NCBI GenBank assembly: GCA_947174375.1
Contig: CAMWIS010000022.1
Location: 1-16,156, forward strand
Direction: 5' to 3'
Origin: an uncultured Bacteroidales bacterium
GTDB lineage: Bacteria; Bacteroidota; Bacteroidia; Bacteroidales; P3
DNA length: 16,156 bases
The position numbers were made by a program, and so were the translations under genes. Positions 6,639 through 13,904 of the stretch are shown one piece after another. The notes beneath the pieces were generated by a model, which was given only the letters and a program-made list of their open reading frames with translations, ran no database searches and was not told the origin of the DNA. Each line of letters begins with the position of its first letter. Positions within the stretch are counted from its first letter, which is position 1.

Positions 6639-8783
6639 TTAGTGAATGTCGCTTTCTTTAATGCCCATGATTTCCAACATCTTGATGGCGGAGTCGGCAA
6701 TCACGGTACCGGGGCCGAAGATGGCGCAGGCACCGGCTTTGTAGAGGAAGTCGTAGTCCTGCGGCGGGATAACGCCACCCACGGTCACGAGGATGTCGGG
6801 GCGACCCAGCTTCTTCAGTTCTTCGATAACCTGCGGCACCAGCGTCTTGTGGCCGGCCGCCAGCGAGGAAACACCCAGGATGTGGACGTCGTTCTCCACG
6901 GCTTCCTTGGCGGCTTCCGCCGGCGTTTGGAACAACGGGCCCATGTCCACGTCGAAGCCGAGGTCGGCATAACCCGTGGCCACCACTTTGGCGCCGCGGT
7001 CGTGGCCGTCCTGGCCCATTTTGGCAATCATGATACGCGGCCGACGGCCTTCTTTTTTCGCGAAAGCGTCGGTCATGGCCAAGGCTTTCTTGAACGTTTC
7101 GTTGTTTTTGGTTTCAGATGAGTACACGCCGGATATGGTTCTGATGACGGCCTTGTAGCGGCCGAATACTTTTTCCAATGCATAGGAGATTTCGCCCAAC
7201 GAAGCGCGTTTGCGCGCCGCGTCGATGGAGAGTTCCAGCAGGTTGCCCTTGCCGGTGCGCGCGCATTCGGTCAGCGCGTCCAAAGCCTTCTCCACTTCGG
7301 CCTGGTTACGGTTGGCTTTCAGTTTGGCCAAACGTTCCAGCTGGGCTTCGCGTACCTTCGTGTTATCGACTTCCAGCGTCTCGATGGGGTCTTCTTTTTC
7401 CAGACGGTATTTGTTGACGCCCACAATCGTGTCGGTCTTGGAGTCGATGCGCGCCTGCTTGCGGGCGGCCGCTTCTTCGATACGCATTTTGGGGATACCG
7501 GTTTCGATGGCCTTGGCCATACCGCCGAGTTCCTCCACTTCCTGAATCAGTTTCCAAGCCTTGTCCGCCAGTTCGTTCGTCAGCATTTCCACATAGTAGG
7601 AACCGGCCCACGGGTCAACGACGCGGCAAACCTGGGTTTCTTCCTGGATGTAGATCTGCGTGTTACGCGCGATACGCGCCGAGAAGTCGGTCGGCAGCGC
7701 GATGGCTTCGTCCAAAGCGTTCGTGTGCAACGACTGCGTGTGGCCGAGGGCGGCGCCCATGGCTTCGATACACGTACGCGTCACGTTGTTGAACGGGTCT
7801 TGTTCGGTCAACGACCAACCCGACGTCTGCGAGTGCGTACGCAACGCCATGGATTTCGGGTTCTTCGGGTTGAACTGCTTGACGATTTTGGCCCAAAGCA
7901 TACGGCCGGCACGCATCTTGGCGATTTCCATAAAGTGGTTCATGCCGATGCCCCAGAAGAACGAGAGGCGCGGCGCGAAATCGTCGATGCTCATGCCCGC
8001 GTTGATACCGGCCCGCAGATATTCGAGACCGTCGGCCAGCGTATAGGCCAGTTCGATATCGGCCGTGGCGCCGGCTTCCTGAATATGATAGCCCGAAATA
8101 CTGATGGAGTTGAATTTCGGCATATTCTTGGACGTGAATTCGAAAATGTCGGCGATAATCCGCATGGAGGGGAGCGGCGGATAGATGTACGTGTTACGTA
8201 CCATGAATTCCTTGAGGATGTCGTTCTGAATCGTACCGCTCAGCTGTTCCATCGGCACGCCCTGTTCTTCGGCCGCGATGATGTAGAACGACAGGATCGG
8301 CAATACGGCGCCGTTCATCGTCATGGAAACGGACATCTTGTCGAGCGGAATCTGGTCGAACAGGATTTCCATATCCAAAATGGAGTCAACGGCCACACCG
8401 GCCTTGCCGACGTCGCCCACCACGCGTTCGTGGTCGGAGTCGTAGCCACGGTGGGTCGCCAAGTCAAACGCGATGGACAGACCTTTCTGACCGGCCGCCA
8501 GGTTGCGGCGGTAGAAAGCGTTGGATTCTTCCGCGGTCGAGAAACCGGCATACTGACGGATCGTCCACGGACGCATGACGTACATCGTGGAATACGGGCC
8601 GCGCAGGAAGGGCGCGATACCGGCCGCATAGTTCAAGTGTTCCATGCCGTTCAGGTCTTCCTGCGTGTAAAACGGTCTGACCGGAATCTGTTCCGAGGTC
8701 ATCCAAGTACGGTTGCCGGCGGCCTTGGCAGCGCTTTTTTTGCTGTTGGCCTTATAGTCAACCTTTTTGAAGTCAGGTCTCAT
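6639..8783 (-). CDS. mutB: Methylmalonyl-CoA mutase, large (catalytic) subunit
   Basis: This adenosylcobalamin enzyme interconverts succinyl-CoA and methylmalonyl-CoA, the key step of the propionate pathway used by many Bacteroidales. The chain is 714 residues, the usual length. A catalytic TIM-barrel region (about 30-560) includes GPYSTMYVMRPWTIRQYAG and SISGYHIQEAGA with the expected active-site Tyr and His. The C-terminal B12-binding domain (about 580-714) carries DGHDRG with the cobalt-ligating His594. The frame is open 24 codons further to 8855, but that extension is not family-like and contains the promoter box at 8825-8832, so the ATG at 8781-8783 (MRPDFKK) is preferred. The small subunit gene mutA, usually just upstream in this phylum, is absent here; bamD diverges instead. 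The partner must be elsewhere, or the enzyme is homodimeric. Confidence 0.95.
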   Translation of the reverse strand: MRPDFKKVDYKANSKKSAAKAAGNRTWMTSEQIPVRPFYTQEDLNGMEHLNYAAGIAPFLRGPYSTMYVMRPWTIRQYAGFSTAEESNAFYRRNLAAGQKGLSIAFDLATHRGYDSDHERVVGDVGKAGVAVDSILDMEILFDQIPLDKMSVSMTMNGAVLPILSFYIIAAEEQGVPMEQLSGTIQNDILKEFMVRNTYIYPPLPSMRIIADIFEFTSKNMPKFNSISISGYHIQEAGATADIELAYTLADGLEYLRAGINAGMSIDDFAPRLSFFWGIGMNHFMEIAKMRAGRMLWAKIVKQFNPKNPKSMALRTHSQTSGWSLTEQDPFNNVTRTCIEAMGAALGHTQSLHTNALDEAIALPTDFSARIARNTQIYIQEETQVCRVVDPWAGSYYVEMLTNELADKAWKLIQEVEELGGMAKAIETGIPKMRIEEAAARKQARIDSKTDTIVGVNKYRLEKEDPIETLEVDNTKVREAQLERLAKLKANRNQAEVEKALDALTECARTGKGNLLELSIDAARKRASLGEISYALEKVFGRYKAVIRTISGVYSSETKNNETFKKALAMTDAFAKKEGRRPRIMIAKMGQDGHDRGAKVVATGYADLGFDVDMGPLFQTPAEAAKEAVENDVHILGVSSLAAGHKTLVPQVIEELKKLGRPDILVTVGGVIPPQDYDFLYKAGACAIFGPGTVIADSAIKMLEIMGIKESDIH

Positions 8784-8824
8784 ATAGTTAAACGATTTTA
8801 ATTTGCGGTTTTCTAAAAACGCGG

Positions 8825-8832
8825 CAAATATA
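8825..8832 (-). promoter_or_regulatory. Bacteroidota -7 promoter box for mutB
   Basis: On the minus strand the sequence TATATTTG fits the TAnnTTTG -7 element of the Bacteroidota primary sigma factor. It lies 41 nt upstream of the preferred mutB ATG, giving a leader of roughly 35 nt. No good TTTG -33 element stands about 19 nt further upstream, so the call rests on the -7 box and its position in a divergent intergenic gap. Confidence 0.55.
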
Positions 8833-8893
8833 AGGATTTTTTTTGAAAGTGACACGCCGTGCGTCCATATTCAGTACTTTAATAAAAAAAGTT

Positions 8894-8901
8894 TATCTTT
8901 G
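8894..8901 (+). promoter_or_regulatory. Bacteroidota -7 promoter box for the bamD operon
   Basis: TATCTTTG matches TAnnTTTG. It ends only 4 nt before the bamD ATG at 8906, so transcription would begin at or within a few bases of the start codon. No TTTG -33 element is found at the usual spacing (8871-8874 reads TCAG). It is the only promoter-like sequence before a seven-product gene run. Confidence 0.55.
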
Positions 8902-8905
8902 TGCT

Positions 8906-9709
8906 ATGTTTTGGCGTAAAATAAGGTATAGTTTGCTGGTACTCATTGTGTTGTCTCTGACGGGCTGCGCCTATCAGAAGGAGTATAACGCGGTGAGCAA
9001 GCGGGGCAGTGCGGCCGACAAGTTCAATTTCGCCGTCAAAGCCTACGACAAGGGCGACTATAAGAAAGCCATCACGGTGTTCGAGGAGTTGATGCCGGCC
9101 TATCGCGGCAAGGACGATTTCGAAAGCCTGCTCTACAATTTGGCTTACGCCTATTTTTACGAGAAGGACTACTACATGGCCTCGTACTATTTCCGGATGT
9201 CGGGGCGTATGTTCCCGGGCAGCGCGTCCATCGAGGAAACGACGTATATGAGCGCCTACTGCAAGTTTTTGGAATCGCCTTACTACAAGTTGGATCAGAC
9301 GGCCACGATGGAAGCCATCAAGCAGTTGCAGCTGTTCATCAACTACTACCCGCACAGCCCCAAGGTGCAGGAAGCGGCGCGCCTCATCGTCGAATTGCGC
9401 GACAAGTTGGCGTTGAAGGCCTTTGAGTTGGCCAATATGTACTACAAGCGCAACCTGTATAACGCGGCTTCGATCGCCTATTACAACTTCCTGCGCGACT
9501 ATCCGGAGTCCATGTACCGCGAGGAGGCGGCCTACCGGATGCTCCGCAGCCGGTTCCTCTACGCCGAGAACAGCATACGGGAAAAGCAGCCCGAACGGTA
9601 TGCGCGCGTGCAGGAGGCCTACGAGTCGTTCATGCGTTCGTTCGCCGACAGCCGCTACCGCAAGGAAGTGGATAAATATTACGGAATATCACAGTCAAAA
9701 TTAAAATAA
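8906..9709 (+). CDS. bamD: Outer-membrane assembly lipoprotein BamD
   Basis: This 267-residue TPR lipoprotein works with BamA to insert beta-barrel proteins into the outer membrane. The N-terminus is a lipoprotein signal: basic MFWRKIRY, hydrophobic 9-18, and an LTGC lipobox with Cys21 as the lipidated residue. The mature part is almost all TPR-type helices (about 37-255), with repeats such as FNFAVKAYDKGDYKKAITVFEEL (in the segment 40-63) and YYNFLRDYPESMYREEAAY (192-210). The frame is open upstream to an ATG at 8843, but that start would add 21 residues before the signal and overlap the promoter, so ATG 8906 was chosen. No Shine-Dalgarno site precedes it. rpoZ follows after 3 nt. Confidence 0.93.
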   Translation: MFWRKIRYSLLVLIVLSLTGCAYQKEYNAVSKRGSAADKFNFAVKAYDKGDYKKAITVFEELMPAYRGKDDFESLLYNLAYAYFYEKDYYMASYYFRMSGRMFPGSASIEETTYMSAYCKFLESPYYKLDQTATMEAIKQLQLFINYYPHSPKVQEAARLIVELRDKLALKAFELANMYYKRNLYNAASIAYYNFLRDYPESMYREEAAYRMLRSRFLYAENSIREKQPERYARVQEAYESFMRSFADSRYRKEVDKYYGISQSKLK

Positions 9710-9712
9710 AAC

Positions 9713-10057
9713 ATGGATTACAAGAAAATCAAAGCCTCCCAGGAAGCCATCACGCGGGATGTCTCCAAGTTCGACGCGCTGACGGGCAATCTGTACGAAA
9801 CCGTGGTCGTGTTGTCCAAGCGGGCCAATACGATTTCCTCGGCCCTGCGTCAGGAGTTGGTCAATAAGATTTCGGAATATACGCCGACCGCGGCGGCCCA
9901 GGAGGGTGCGGAAGAAGTGTACGAAAACAAGGAACAGATCGAAATAGCGCGTTACTACGAGCAACTGCCCAAGCCGACGCTGATGGCCGTGCAGGAACTC
10001 ATGGAAGACGGCCTTTGCTTCCGCCGTCCGTCCGAAGACGCCGATCCCATCGACTAA
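9713..10057 (+). CDS. rpoZ: RNA polymerase omega-like subunit (Bacteroidota RpoZ family)
   Basis: This 114-residue soluble protein matches the Bacteroidota omega/Rpb6-type family that sits between bamD and coaBC. The segments ITRDVSKFDALTGNLYETV (13-31) and VLSKRANTISSALRQEL (33-49) correspond to the conserved omega core that wraps the end of the beta-prime subunit and aids RNA polymerase assembly. The tail is acidic and ends in DADPID. It starts 3 nt after bamD and ends 13 nt before coaBC. The DUF4293 gene that often lies near here in relatives is absent. Confidence 0.85.
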   Translation: MDYKKIKASQEAITRDVSKFDALTGNLYETVVVLSKRANTISSALRQELVNKISEYTPTAAAQEGAEEVYENKEQIEIARYYEQLPKPTLMAVQELMEDGLCFRRPSEDADPID

Positions 10058-10059
10058 GC

Positions 10060-10065
10060 GGGAGG
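10060..10065 (+). promoter_or_regulatory. Strong Shine-Dalgarno site for the GTG start of coaBC
   Basis: GGGAGG lies 5 nt before a GTG start codon at 10071-10073. Such purine-rich sites are uncommon in Bacteroidota, which mostly rely on A/T-rich, unstructured leaders. Here it fixes the GTG as the start and may offset the weak codon. Confidence 0.6.
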
Positions 10066-10070
10066 CAACC

Positions 10071-12185
10071 GTGCCGTTGCAGGGGAAACATATCGTTTTG
10101 GGCGTGAGCGGCGGCATTGCCGCTTACAAGACGCCGGCCCTCGTGCGCCTGTTCGTGCAGGCGGGGGCGGAGGTGCGCGTCGTGTGTACGGCGCACGCGC
10201 TGGAATTCGTCACGCCCCTGACGCTGGAAACCGTTTCGGGCAACAGCCTCTATACCGATATGTTCCACCGCGTGGGCGAGCGGAGCACGCGCCATGTCCA
10301 TTATGCCGACTGGGCCGATGTGCTGCTCGTGGCGCCCGCCACGGCCAATATCCTGGCCAAAATGGCGCACGGCATCGCCGACGATGCGTTATCTACCTTA
10401 TATTTGGCTTTCCATAAACCCGTCATCGTTTCCCCGGCCATGAACGTGCATATGTACGAGCATCCGGCCACGGTGGAAAACCTGCGGCTGTTGGCGCAAC
10501 GGGGCGTCCATGTGCTCGATGCGGCCTACGGGCCGTTGGCCTGCGGCTGTGAAGCCAAGGGGCGTATGCCGGAACCGGAAGAACTCTTCCGCGCGACGGA
10601 GGCCCTTTTGACGCGGACGTCCGAACCGGAAGCCGCGCCGCTGCGGGGCAAGAAAGTGCTCGTGACGGCCGGCCCCACGCAGGAACCCATCGACCCCGTG
10701 CGTTATATTACCAACCGTTCGTCCGGCCGTATGGGCTTCTGCATCGCCGACGCCTTGCAACGGCAGGGGGCGGAAGTCTTTTTGGTCAGCGGCCCGTCGG
10801 CCCTGCAACCTGAAACCCCCGTCGCGCATTGGGAAAAGGTGCGGACGGCTCAGGAAATGTACGACGTGCTGTTGCGTTGGTGGCCCGACATGGACGCCGG
10901 CGTGTTCTCGGCCGCCGTGGCCGACTATCGCGTGCGCGACGTTTCGGAAGTCAAGATGAAGAAAACGGGCGGGCAGACCGCGCTCGAACTCGTGCCCAAT
11001 CCCGATTTGCTGGCTTATGCCGGCGCACACAAGAGCGAACGGCAGTGCGTCGTCGGCTTCGCGCTGGAAACCGACCATGCGTTGGCCAACGCGGAGGAGA
11101 AGCGGCGTCGGAAGAATGCCGACATCATCGTGCTCAATACGTTGGAAGACGCGGGCGCGGGTTTTGAAACGACGACGAATAAAGTGACGTTCCTCTATAA
11201 AGACGGTACGGCCGAAGCGGGCGAGTTGGAAAGCAAGGTGTCCGTGGCCGAAAGGCTCGTGCAACGGCTGGGCCGCTGTATGGGCGTTTTGACGCTTTGG
11301 TGCCTCTTGCTGTTCGGCGGCGCGGCCTTGCAGGCGCAGGAACTGAATTGCACGTTCCAGGTCGTGAGCACCAAGATACAGAGCGGCGACAAAAAAGTGT
11401 TCGAGACGTTGCAGGACGCTTTGACCGCCTTCGTGAACGGACAGAAATGGACGAACCTGCAGGTGGGCCCCGGCGAGAAAATCCCGTGCAGCATGACGAT
11501 GGAAGTGCAGGAGCGCGACTTCACGACGGGCGTCACCAAAGCCTATCTGACCGTGCAGGCGCGCCGGCCCGTCTATAACGCCTCGTATCAGACCACGCTG
11601 CTCAACGTCGTGGACAAGGACTTTACGTTTACCTACAGCGCGTTCGACCCCATCGAATTTTCGGACAACAACATCTCTTCCAATCTGACGGCCGTCGTCG
11701 CCTATTACAGTTACCTTATAATAGGGCTTTATTTGGACAGCTTCGCGCCCAATGCCGGCGAAGTCTGCTTGGGCAAGGCGGACAACGTCGTGAGTATGTG
11801 CCAGGGCATGAGCGAGCCGGGCTGGAAGTCGGGCGAGCGCAACAACCGCAACCGCTATTGGATGATAGAGAATTACATGAACGGCAACTACGGCGCGATA
11901 CACAACGTGCTGTATCAGTATCACCGCAAGGGGCTCGACCTTATGTACGGCAATCCGACGGATGGCCGCGCCGGGGTCTTGCAGGCCTTGACGGCCCTCA
12001 AGGCCTTGAACGATACGCGCAGCGGCTTGCCGTGCAAACTGTTGTTCATGGAAGCCAAGTCCGACGAGTTGGTCTCCATGTTTTCGGGGGCGTCGCAGGA
12101 TGAACGGCAACAGGCCGTGGCCATCCTCAACAGCCTCGACCCGTCCAATGCCCAGAAATATCAGAAAATCATGTCGGCGCGATAA
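10071..12185 (+). CDS. coaBC: CoaBC coenzyme A biosynthesis enzyme fused in frame to a DUF4835 exported protein
   Basis: Residues 1-403 of this 704-codon frame are a complete CoaBC. The N-terminal CoaC flavoprotein (about 5-180) decarboxylates phosphopantothenoylcysteine and shows His75 (RHVHYADWAD), the PAMNVHM motif with Asn125, and Cys158 (PLACG), matching E. coli Dfp numbering exactly. The CoaB half (about 192-403) makes phosphopantothenoylcysteine and shows AGPTQEPIDPVRYITN, SSGRMG and the lysine-rich VKMKK (294-298). CoaBC normally ends near residue 400, but no stop is present. The frame runs into Met404, a signal peptide (404-422) and a full DUF4835 domain. Either one fused chain is made, with the signal peptide acting as an internal membrane anchor, or DUF4835 is started separately at ATG 11280. 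A sequence error that removed a stop is the other explanation. The start is GTG with a GGGAGG site 5 nt away. Confidence 0.9.
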   Translation: MPLQGKHIVLGVSGGIAAYKTPALVRLFVQAGAEVRVVCTAHALEFVTPLTLETVSGNSLYTDMFHRVGERSTRHVHYADWADVLLVAPATANILAKMAHGIADDALSTLYLAFHKPVIVSPAMNVHMYEHPATVENLRLLAQRGVHVLDAAYGPLACGCEAKGRMPEPEELFRATEALLTRTSEPEAAPLRGKKVLVTAGPTQEPIDPVRYITNRSSGRMGFCIADALQRQGAEVFLVSGPSALQPETPVAHWEKVRTAQEMYDVLLRWWPDMDAGVFSAAVADYRVRDVSEVKMKKTGGQTALELVPNPDLLAYAGAHKSERQCVVGFALETDHALANAEEKRRRKNADIIVLNTLEDAGAGFETTTNKVTFLYKDGTAEAGELESKVSVAERLVQRLGRCMGVLTLWCLLLFGGAALQAQELNCTFQVVSTKIQSGDKKVFETLQDALTAFVNGQKWTNLQVGPGEKIPCSMTMEVQERDFTTGVTKAYLTVQARRPVYNASYQTTLLNVVDKDFTFTYSAFDPIEFSDNNISSNLTAVVAYYSYLIIGLYLDSFAPNAGEVCLGKADNVVSMCQGMSEPGWKSGERNNRNRYWMIENYMNGNYGAIHNVLYQYHRKGLDLMYGNPTDGRAGVLQALTALKALNDTRSGLPCKLLFMEAKSDELVSMFSGASQDERQQAVAILNSLDPSNAQKYQKIMSAR
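11280..12185 (+). CDS. DUF4835 exported protein (C-terminal part of the coaBC frame)
   Basis: If started at the internal ATG 11280-11282 this is a 301-residue protein of normal DUF4835 length. The N-terminus is a textbook signal peptide (MGVLTLWCLLLFGGAALQA) with likely cleavage after A19, before QELNC, which is the usual mature N-terminus of this family. Family-like segments follow: KVFETLQDALTAFVNGQKW, FDPIEFSDNNISSNLTAV, VAYYSYLIIGLYLDSF, NRYWMIENYMNG and YQYHRKGLDLMYGNP. The product should be periplasmic or surface-located. DUF4835 has no known role to me, but its gene is a standard neighbour of coaBC and recN in Bacteroidota. The oddity is that no stop codon separates it from coaBC. No Shine-Dalgarno site precedes the internal ATG. 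Confidence 0.8.
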   Translation: MGVLTLWCLLLFGGAALQAQELNCTFQVVSTKIQSGDKKVFETLQDALTAFVNGQKWTNLQVGPGEKIPCSMTMEVQERDFTTGVTKAYLTVQARRPVYNASYQTTLLNVVDKDFTFTYSAFDPIEFSDNNISSNLTAVVAYYSYLIIGLYLDSFAPNAGEVCLGKADNVVSMCQGMSEPGWKSGERNNRNRYWMIENYMNGNYGAIHNVLYQYHRKGLDLMYGNPTDGRAGVLQALTALKALNDTRSGLPCKLLFMEAKSDELVSMFSGASQDERQQAVAILNSLDPSNAQKYQKIMSAR

Positions 12186-12198
12186 GGCGTACGCCTTA
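12183..12198. repeat. 16-bp perfect palindrome at the DUF4835 stop codon
   Basis: TAAGGCGTACGCCTTA is its own reverse complement and begins with the stop codon TAA. As RNA it could form a 6-bp hairpin with a GUAC loop. There is no T run after it, so it is not a standard terminator; it sits at the start of the 33-nt gap before recN. Confidence 0.55.
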
Positions 12199-12218
12199 CG
12201 GACCGGCGAATCGTTCGT

Positions 12219-13904
12219 ATGCTGAAACACCTCTCCATAGAAAATTATGCGTTGATACAGTCGGTCTCCCTGACGTTCGGCCCCGGCTTTACCGTGATTA
12301 CGGGCGAGACGGGGGCGGGGAAGTCCATCCTTTTGGGCGCGTTGGGACTGCTGTTGGGCAACCGGGCGGAAACGCAGGTGCTGTTCGACAAGGAGAAGAA
12401 ATGCGTCGTGGAGGCCGTGTTCGAAATCTCCCGGCCGGAGGTGAGCCGCATTTTGGCCGAAAACGACTTGGACGAGGCGGAAGACGGCACGCTGTTGCTG
12501 CGCCGTGAAATCACGGCCGCCGGCAAGTCCCGCGCGTTCGTCAACGATACGCCCTGCGGGTTGCCGGTGTTGAAAGCCCTGTCGGCCTATCTCGTCGATA
12601 TCCATTCGCAGCATAAGACGATGGACATGGTGCGCCCGTCCTTCCTGTTGGAAATCGTGGACGGCTATATCCCGGCGGAAAAGCGCGTGGCGGCTGAGTA
12701 TGCGCCGCTCTACAAACGCTACGTCCGCGTGCAGGCCGATTTGCAGGCCTTGGTCGAGGCGCGTCAGGCCTGGGAACGCGAGCAGGACTATTGGCGCTTC
12801 CTTTACGAAGAGTTGGCGGCGATGCAGTTGCAGGCCGGCGAGCAGGCCGAATGGGAAACGCTGTTGGCGCAACAGCAACACGCCGAGCAGATTAAAGACG
12901 CGATGGAGGCGGCGCAGGCGGCCTGGACGCAGGGCGAGGAAGCCTTGGAAACGCGTCTGACCCAAATCGTGCGGCAGTTGAAGAAAATAGCCGCCTATCA
13001 CAGCGGCTTGCAGGCCGCGTTGCCGCGTTGGGAATCGGCCCTCATCGAATTGAACGACTTGCAGGGCGACCTGCGGAATTGGAGCGGCGCGTTGGAATTC
13101 TCGCCCGCGGAGAAGGCCGCCACCGAAGAACGGCTCAGCCGCATCTATGCCTTGGAAACCAAACACCGCGTGCAGACCGTGGAGGAACTCATCGCCTTGC
13201 GCGACGAAACCGCGCGGCGTCTGCAGGCCGAAGACGGGCGGGCGGAGGAACAGCAACGTCTGGAAGCCGAAGCCGGGGAACTGAAAGCCGCCTTGGAGGC
13301 CTTGGCCGTCCGTTGGCGCGAAGCGCGTCTGGAGGCCGGCCGCCAACTGATGCAAAAGACGCAGGAGGCCCTGGCCGATTTGGCCATGCCGGATGCCACG
13401 CTCGTGTTGCAGTGGGAGGAAGAAGCCGATTTTACGCCGCGCGGCAAAGACCGTGTGCGGCTGTTGTTCAACGCCAACCGGGGCGGCGAGCCCGCCGAAC
13501 TGGGCAAGGTGGCTTCGGGCGGCGAACTCTCGCGCCTGATGTTGGCCATCAAGTCGGTCATTCACGAAAACAGTTTGATTCACTGTCTGATATTGGACGA
13601 AATCGATACGGGCGTCTCCGGCGAGACGGCGGCCAAGATGGCCGTCATGATGCGGCGGATGGCGCAATATATGCAGGTGGTCAGCATCACGCACCTGCCG
13701 CAGATAGCGGCCAAGGCCAACGCGCATTACCGTGTCAGCAAGCAGGTGGCGGGCGACCGCAGCCTGTCGCATATAGAACCCTTGGATGCCGGGGCGCACC
13801 GCAGCGCGATTGCCGCCATGCTCAGCGATGGCACGCCTACCAAAGAAGCCTTGGAAGCGGCGGACGTACTTTTAGAGAAAGGATTGTATGAAAGAGGAAG
13901 TTGA
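12219..13904 (+). CDS. recN: DNA repair protein RecN
   Basis: This 561-residue SMC-like ATPase acts early in double-strand break repair. The halves of the ATPase head lie at the two ends: Walker A GETGAGKS (29-36) after the typical start MLKHLSIENYALI, then the ABC signature ASGGELSRLML (432-442) and Walker B LILDEIDTG (457-465) with Asp460-Glu461, followed by SITHLPQIAA. Between them (about 155-380) is a Gln/Glu/Ala-rich coiled coil, shorter than in true SMC proteins, as expected for RecN. Length and motifs are complete, so it should be functional. It begins 33 nt after the DUF4835 stop, in the same reading phase, and its end overlaps the next gene by 17 nt, which suggests coupled translation. 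Confidence 0.96.
   Translation: MLKHLSIENYALIQSVSLTFGPGFTVITGETGAGKSILLGALGLLLGNRAETQVLFDKEKKCVVEAVFEISRPEVSRILAENDLDEAEDGTLLLRREITAAGKSRAFVNDTPCGLPVLKALSAYLVDIHSQHKTMDMVRPSFLLEIVDGYIPAEKRVAAEYAPLYKRYVRVQADLQALVEARQAWEREQDYWRFLYEELAAMQLQAGEQAEWETLLAQQQHAEQIKDAMEAAQAAWTQGEEALETRLTQIVRQLKKIAAYHSGLQAALPRWESALIELNDLQGDLRNWSGALEFSPAEKAATEERLSRIYALETKHRVQTVEELIALRDETARRLQAEDGRAEEQQRLEAEAGELKAALEALAVRWREARLEAGRQLMQKTQEALADLAMPDATLVLQWEEEADFTPRGKDRVRLLFNANRGGEPAELGKVASGGELSRLMLAIKSVIHENSLIHCLILDEIDTGVSGETAAKMAVMMRRMAQYMQVVSITHLPQIAAKANAHYRVSKQVAGDRSLSHIEPLDAGAHRSAIAAMLSDGTPTKEALEAADVLLEKGLYERGS

Noticed and set aside
10398..13799. A 1133-codon open frame on the minus strand across coaBC, DUF4835 and recN
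   Set aside because: It is in codon register with the sense genes, which all share one phase, so a stop would need the sense codons TTA, CTA or TCA, rare in this GC-rich genome. The predicted protein is a low-complexity Arg/His/Gln/Leu mix without recognisable domains, while the sense strand encodes three well-known families.
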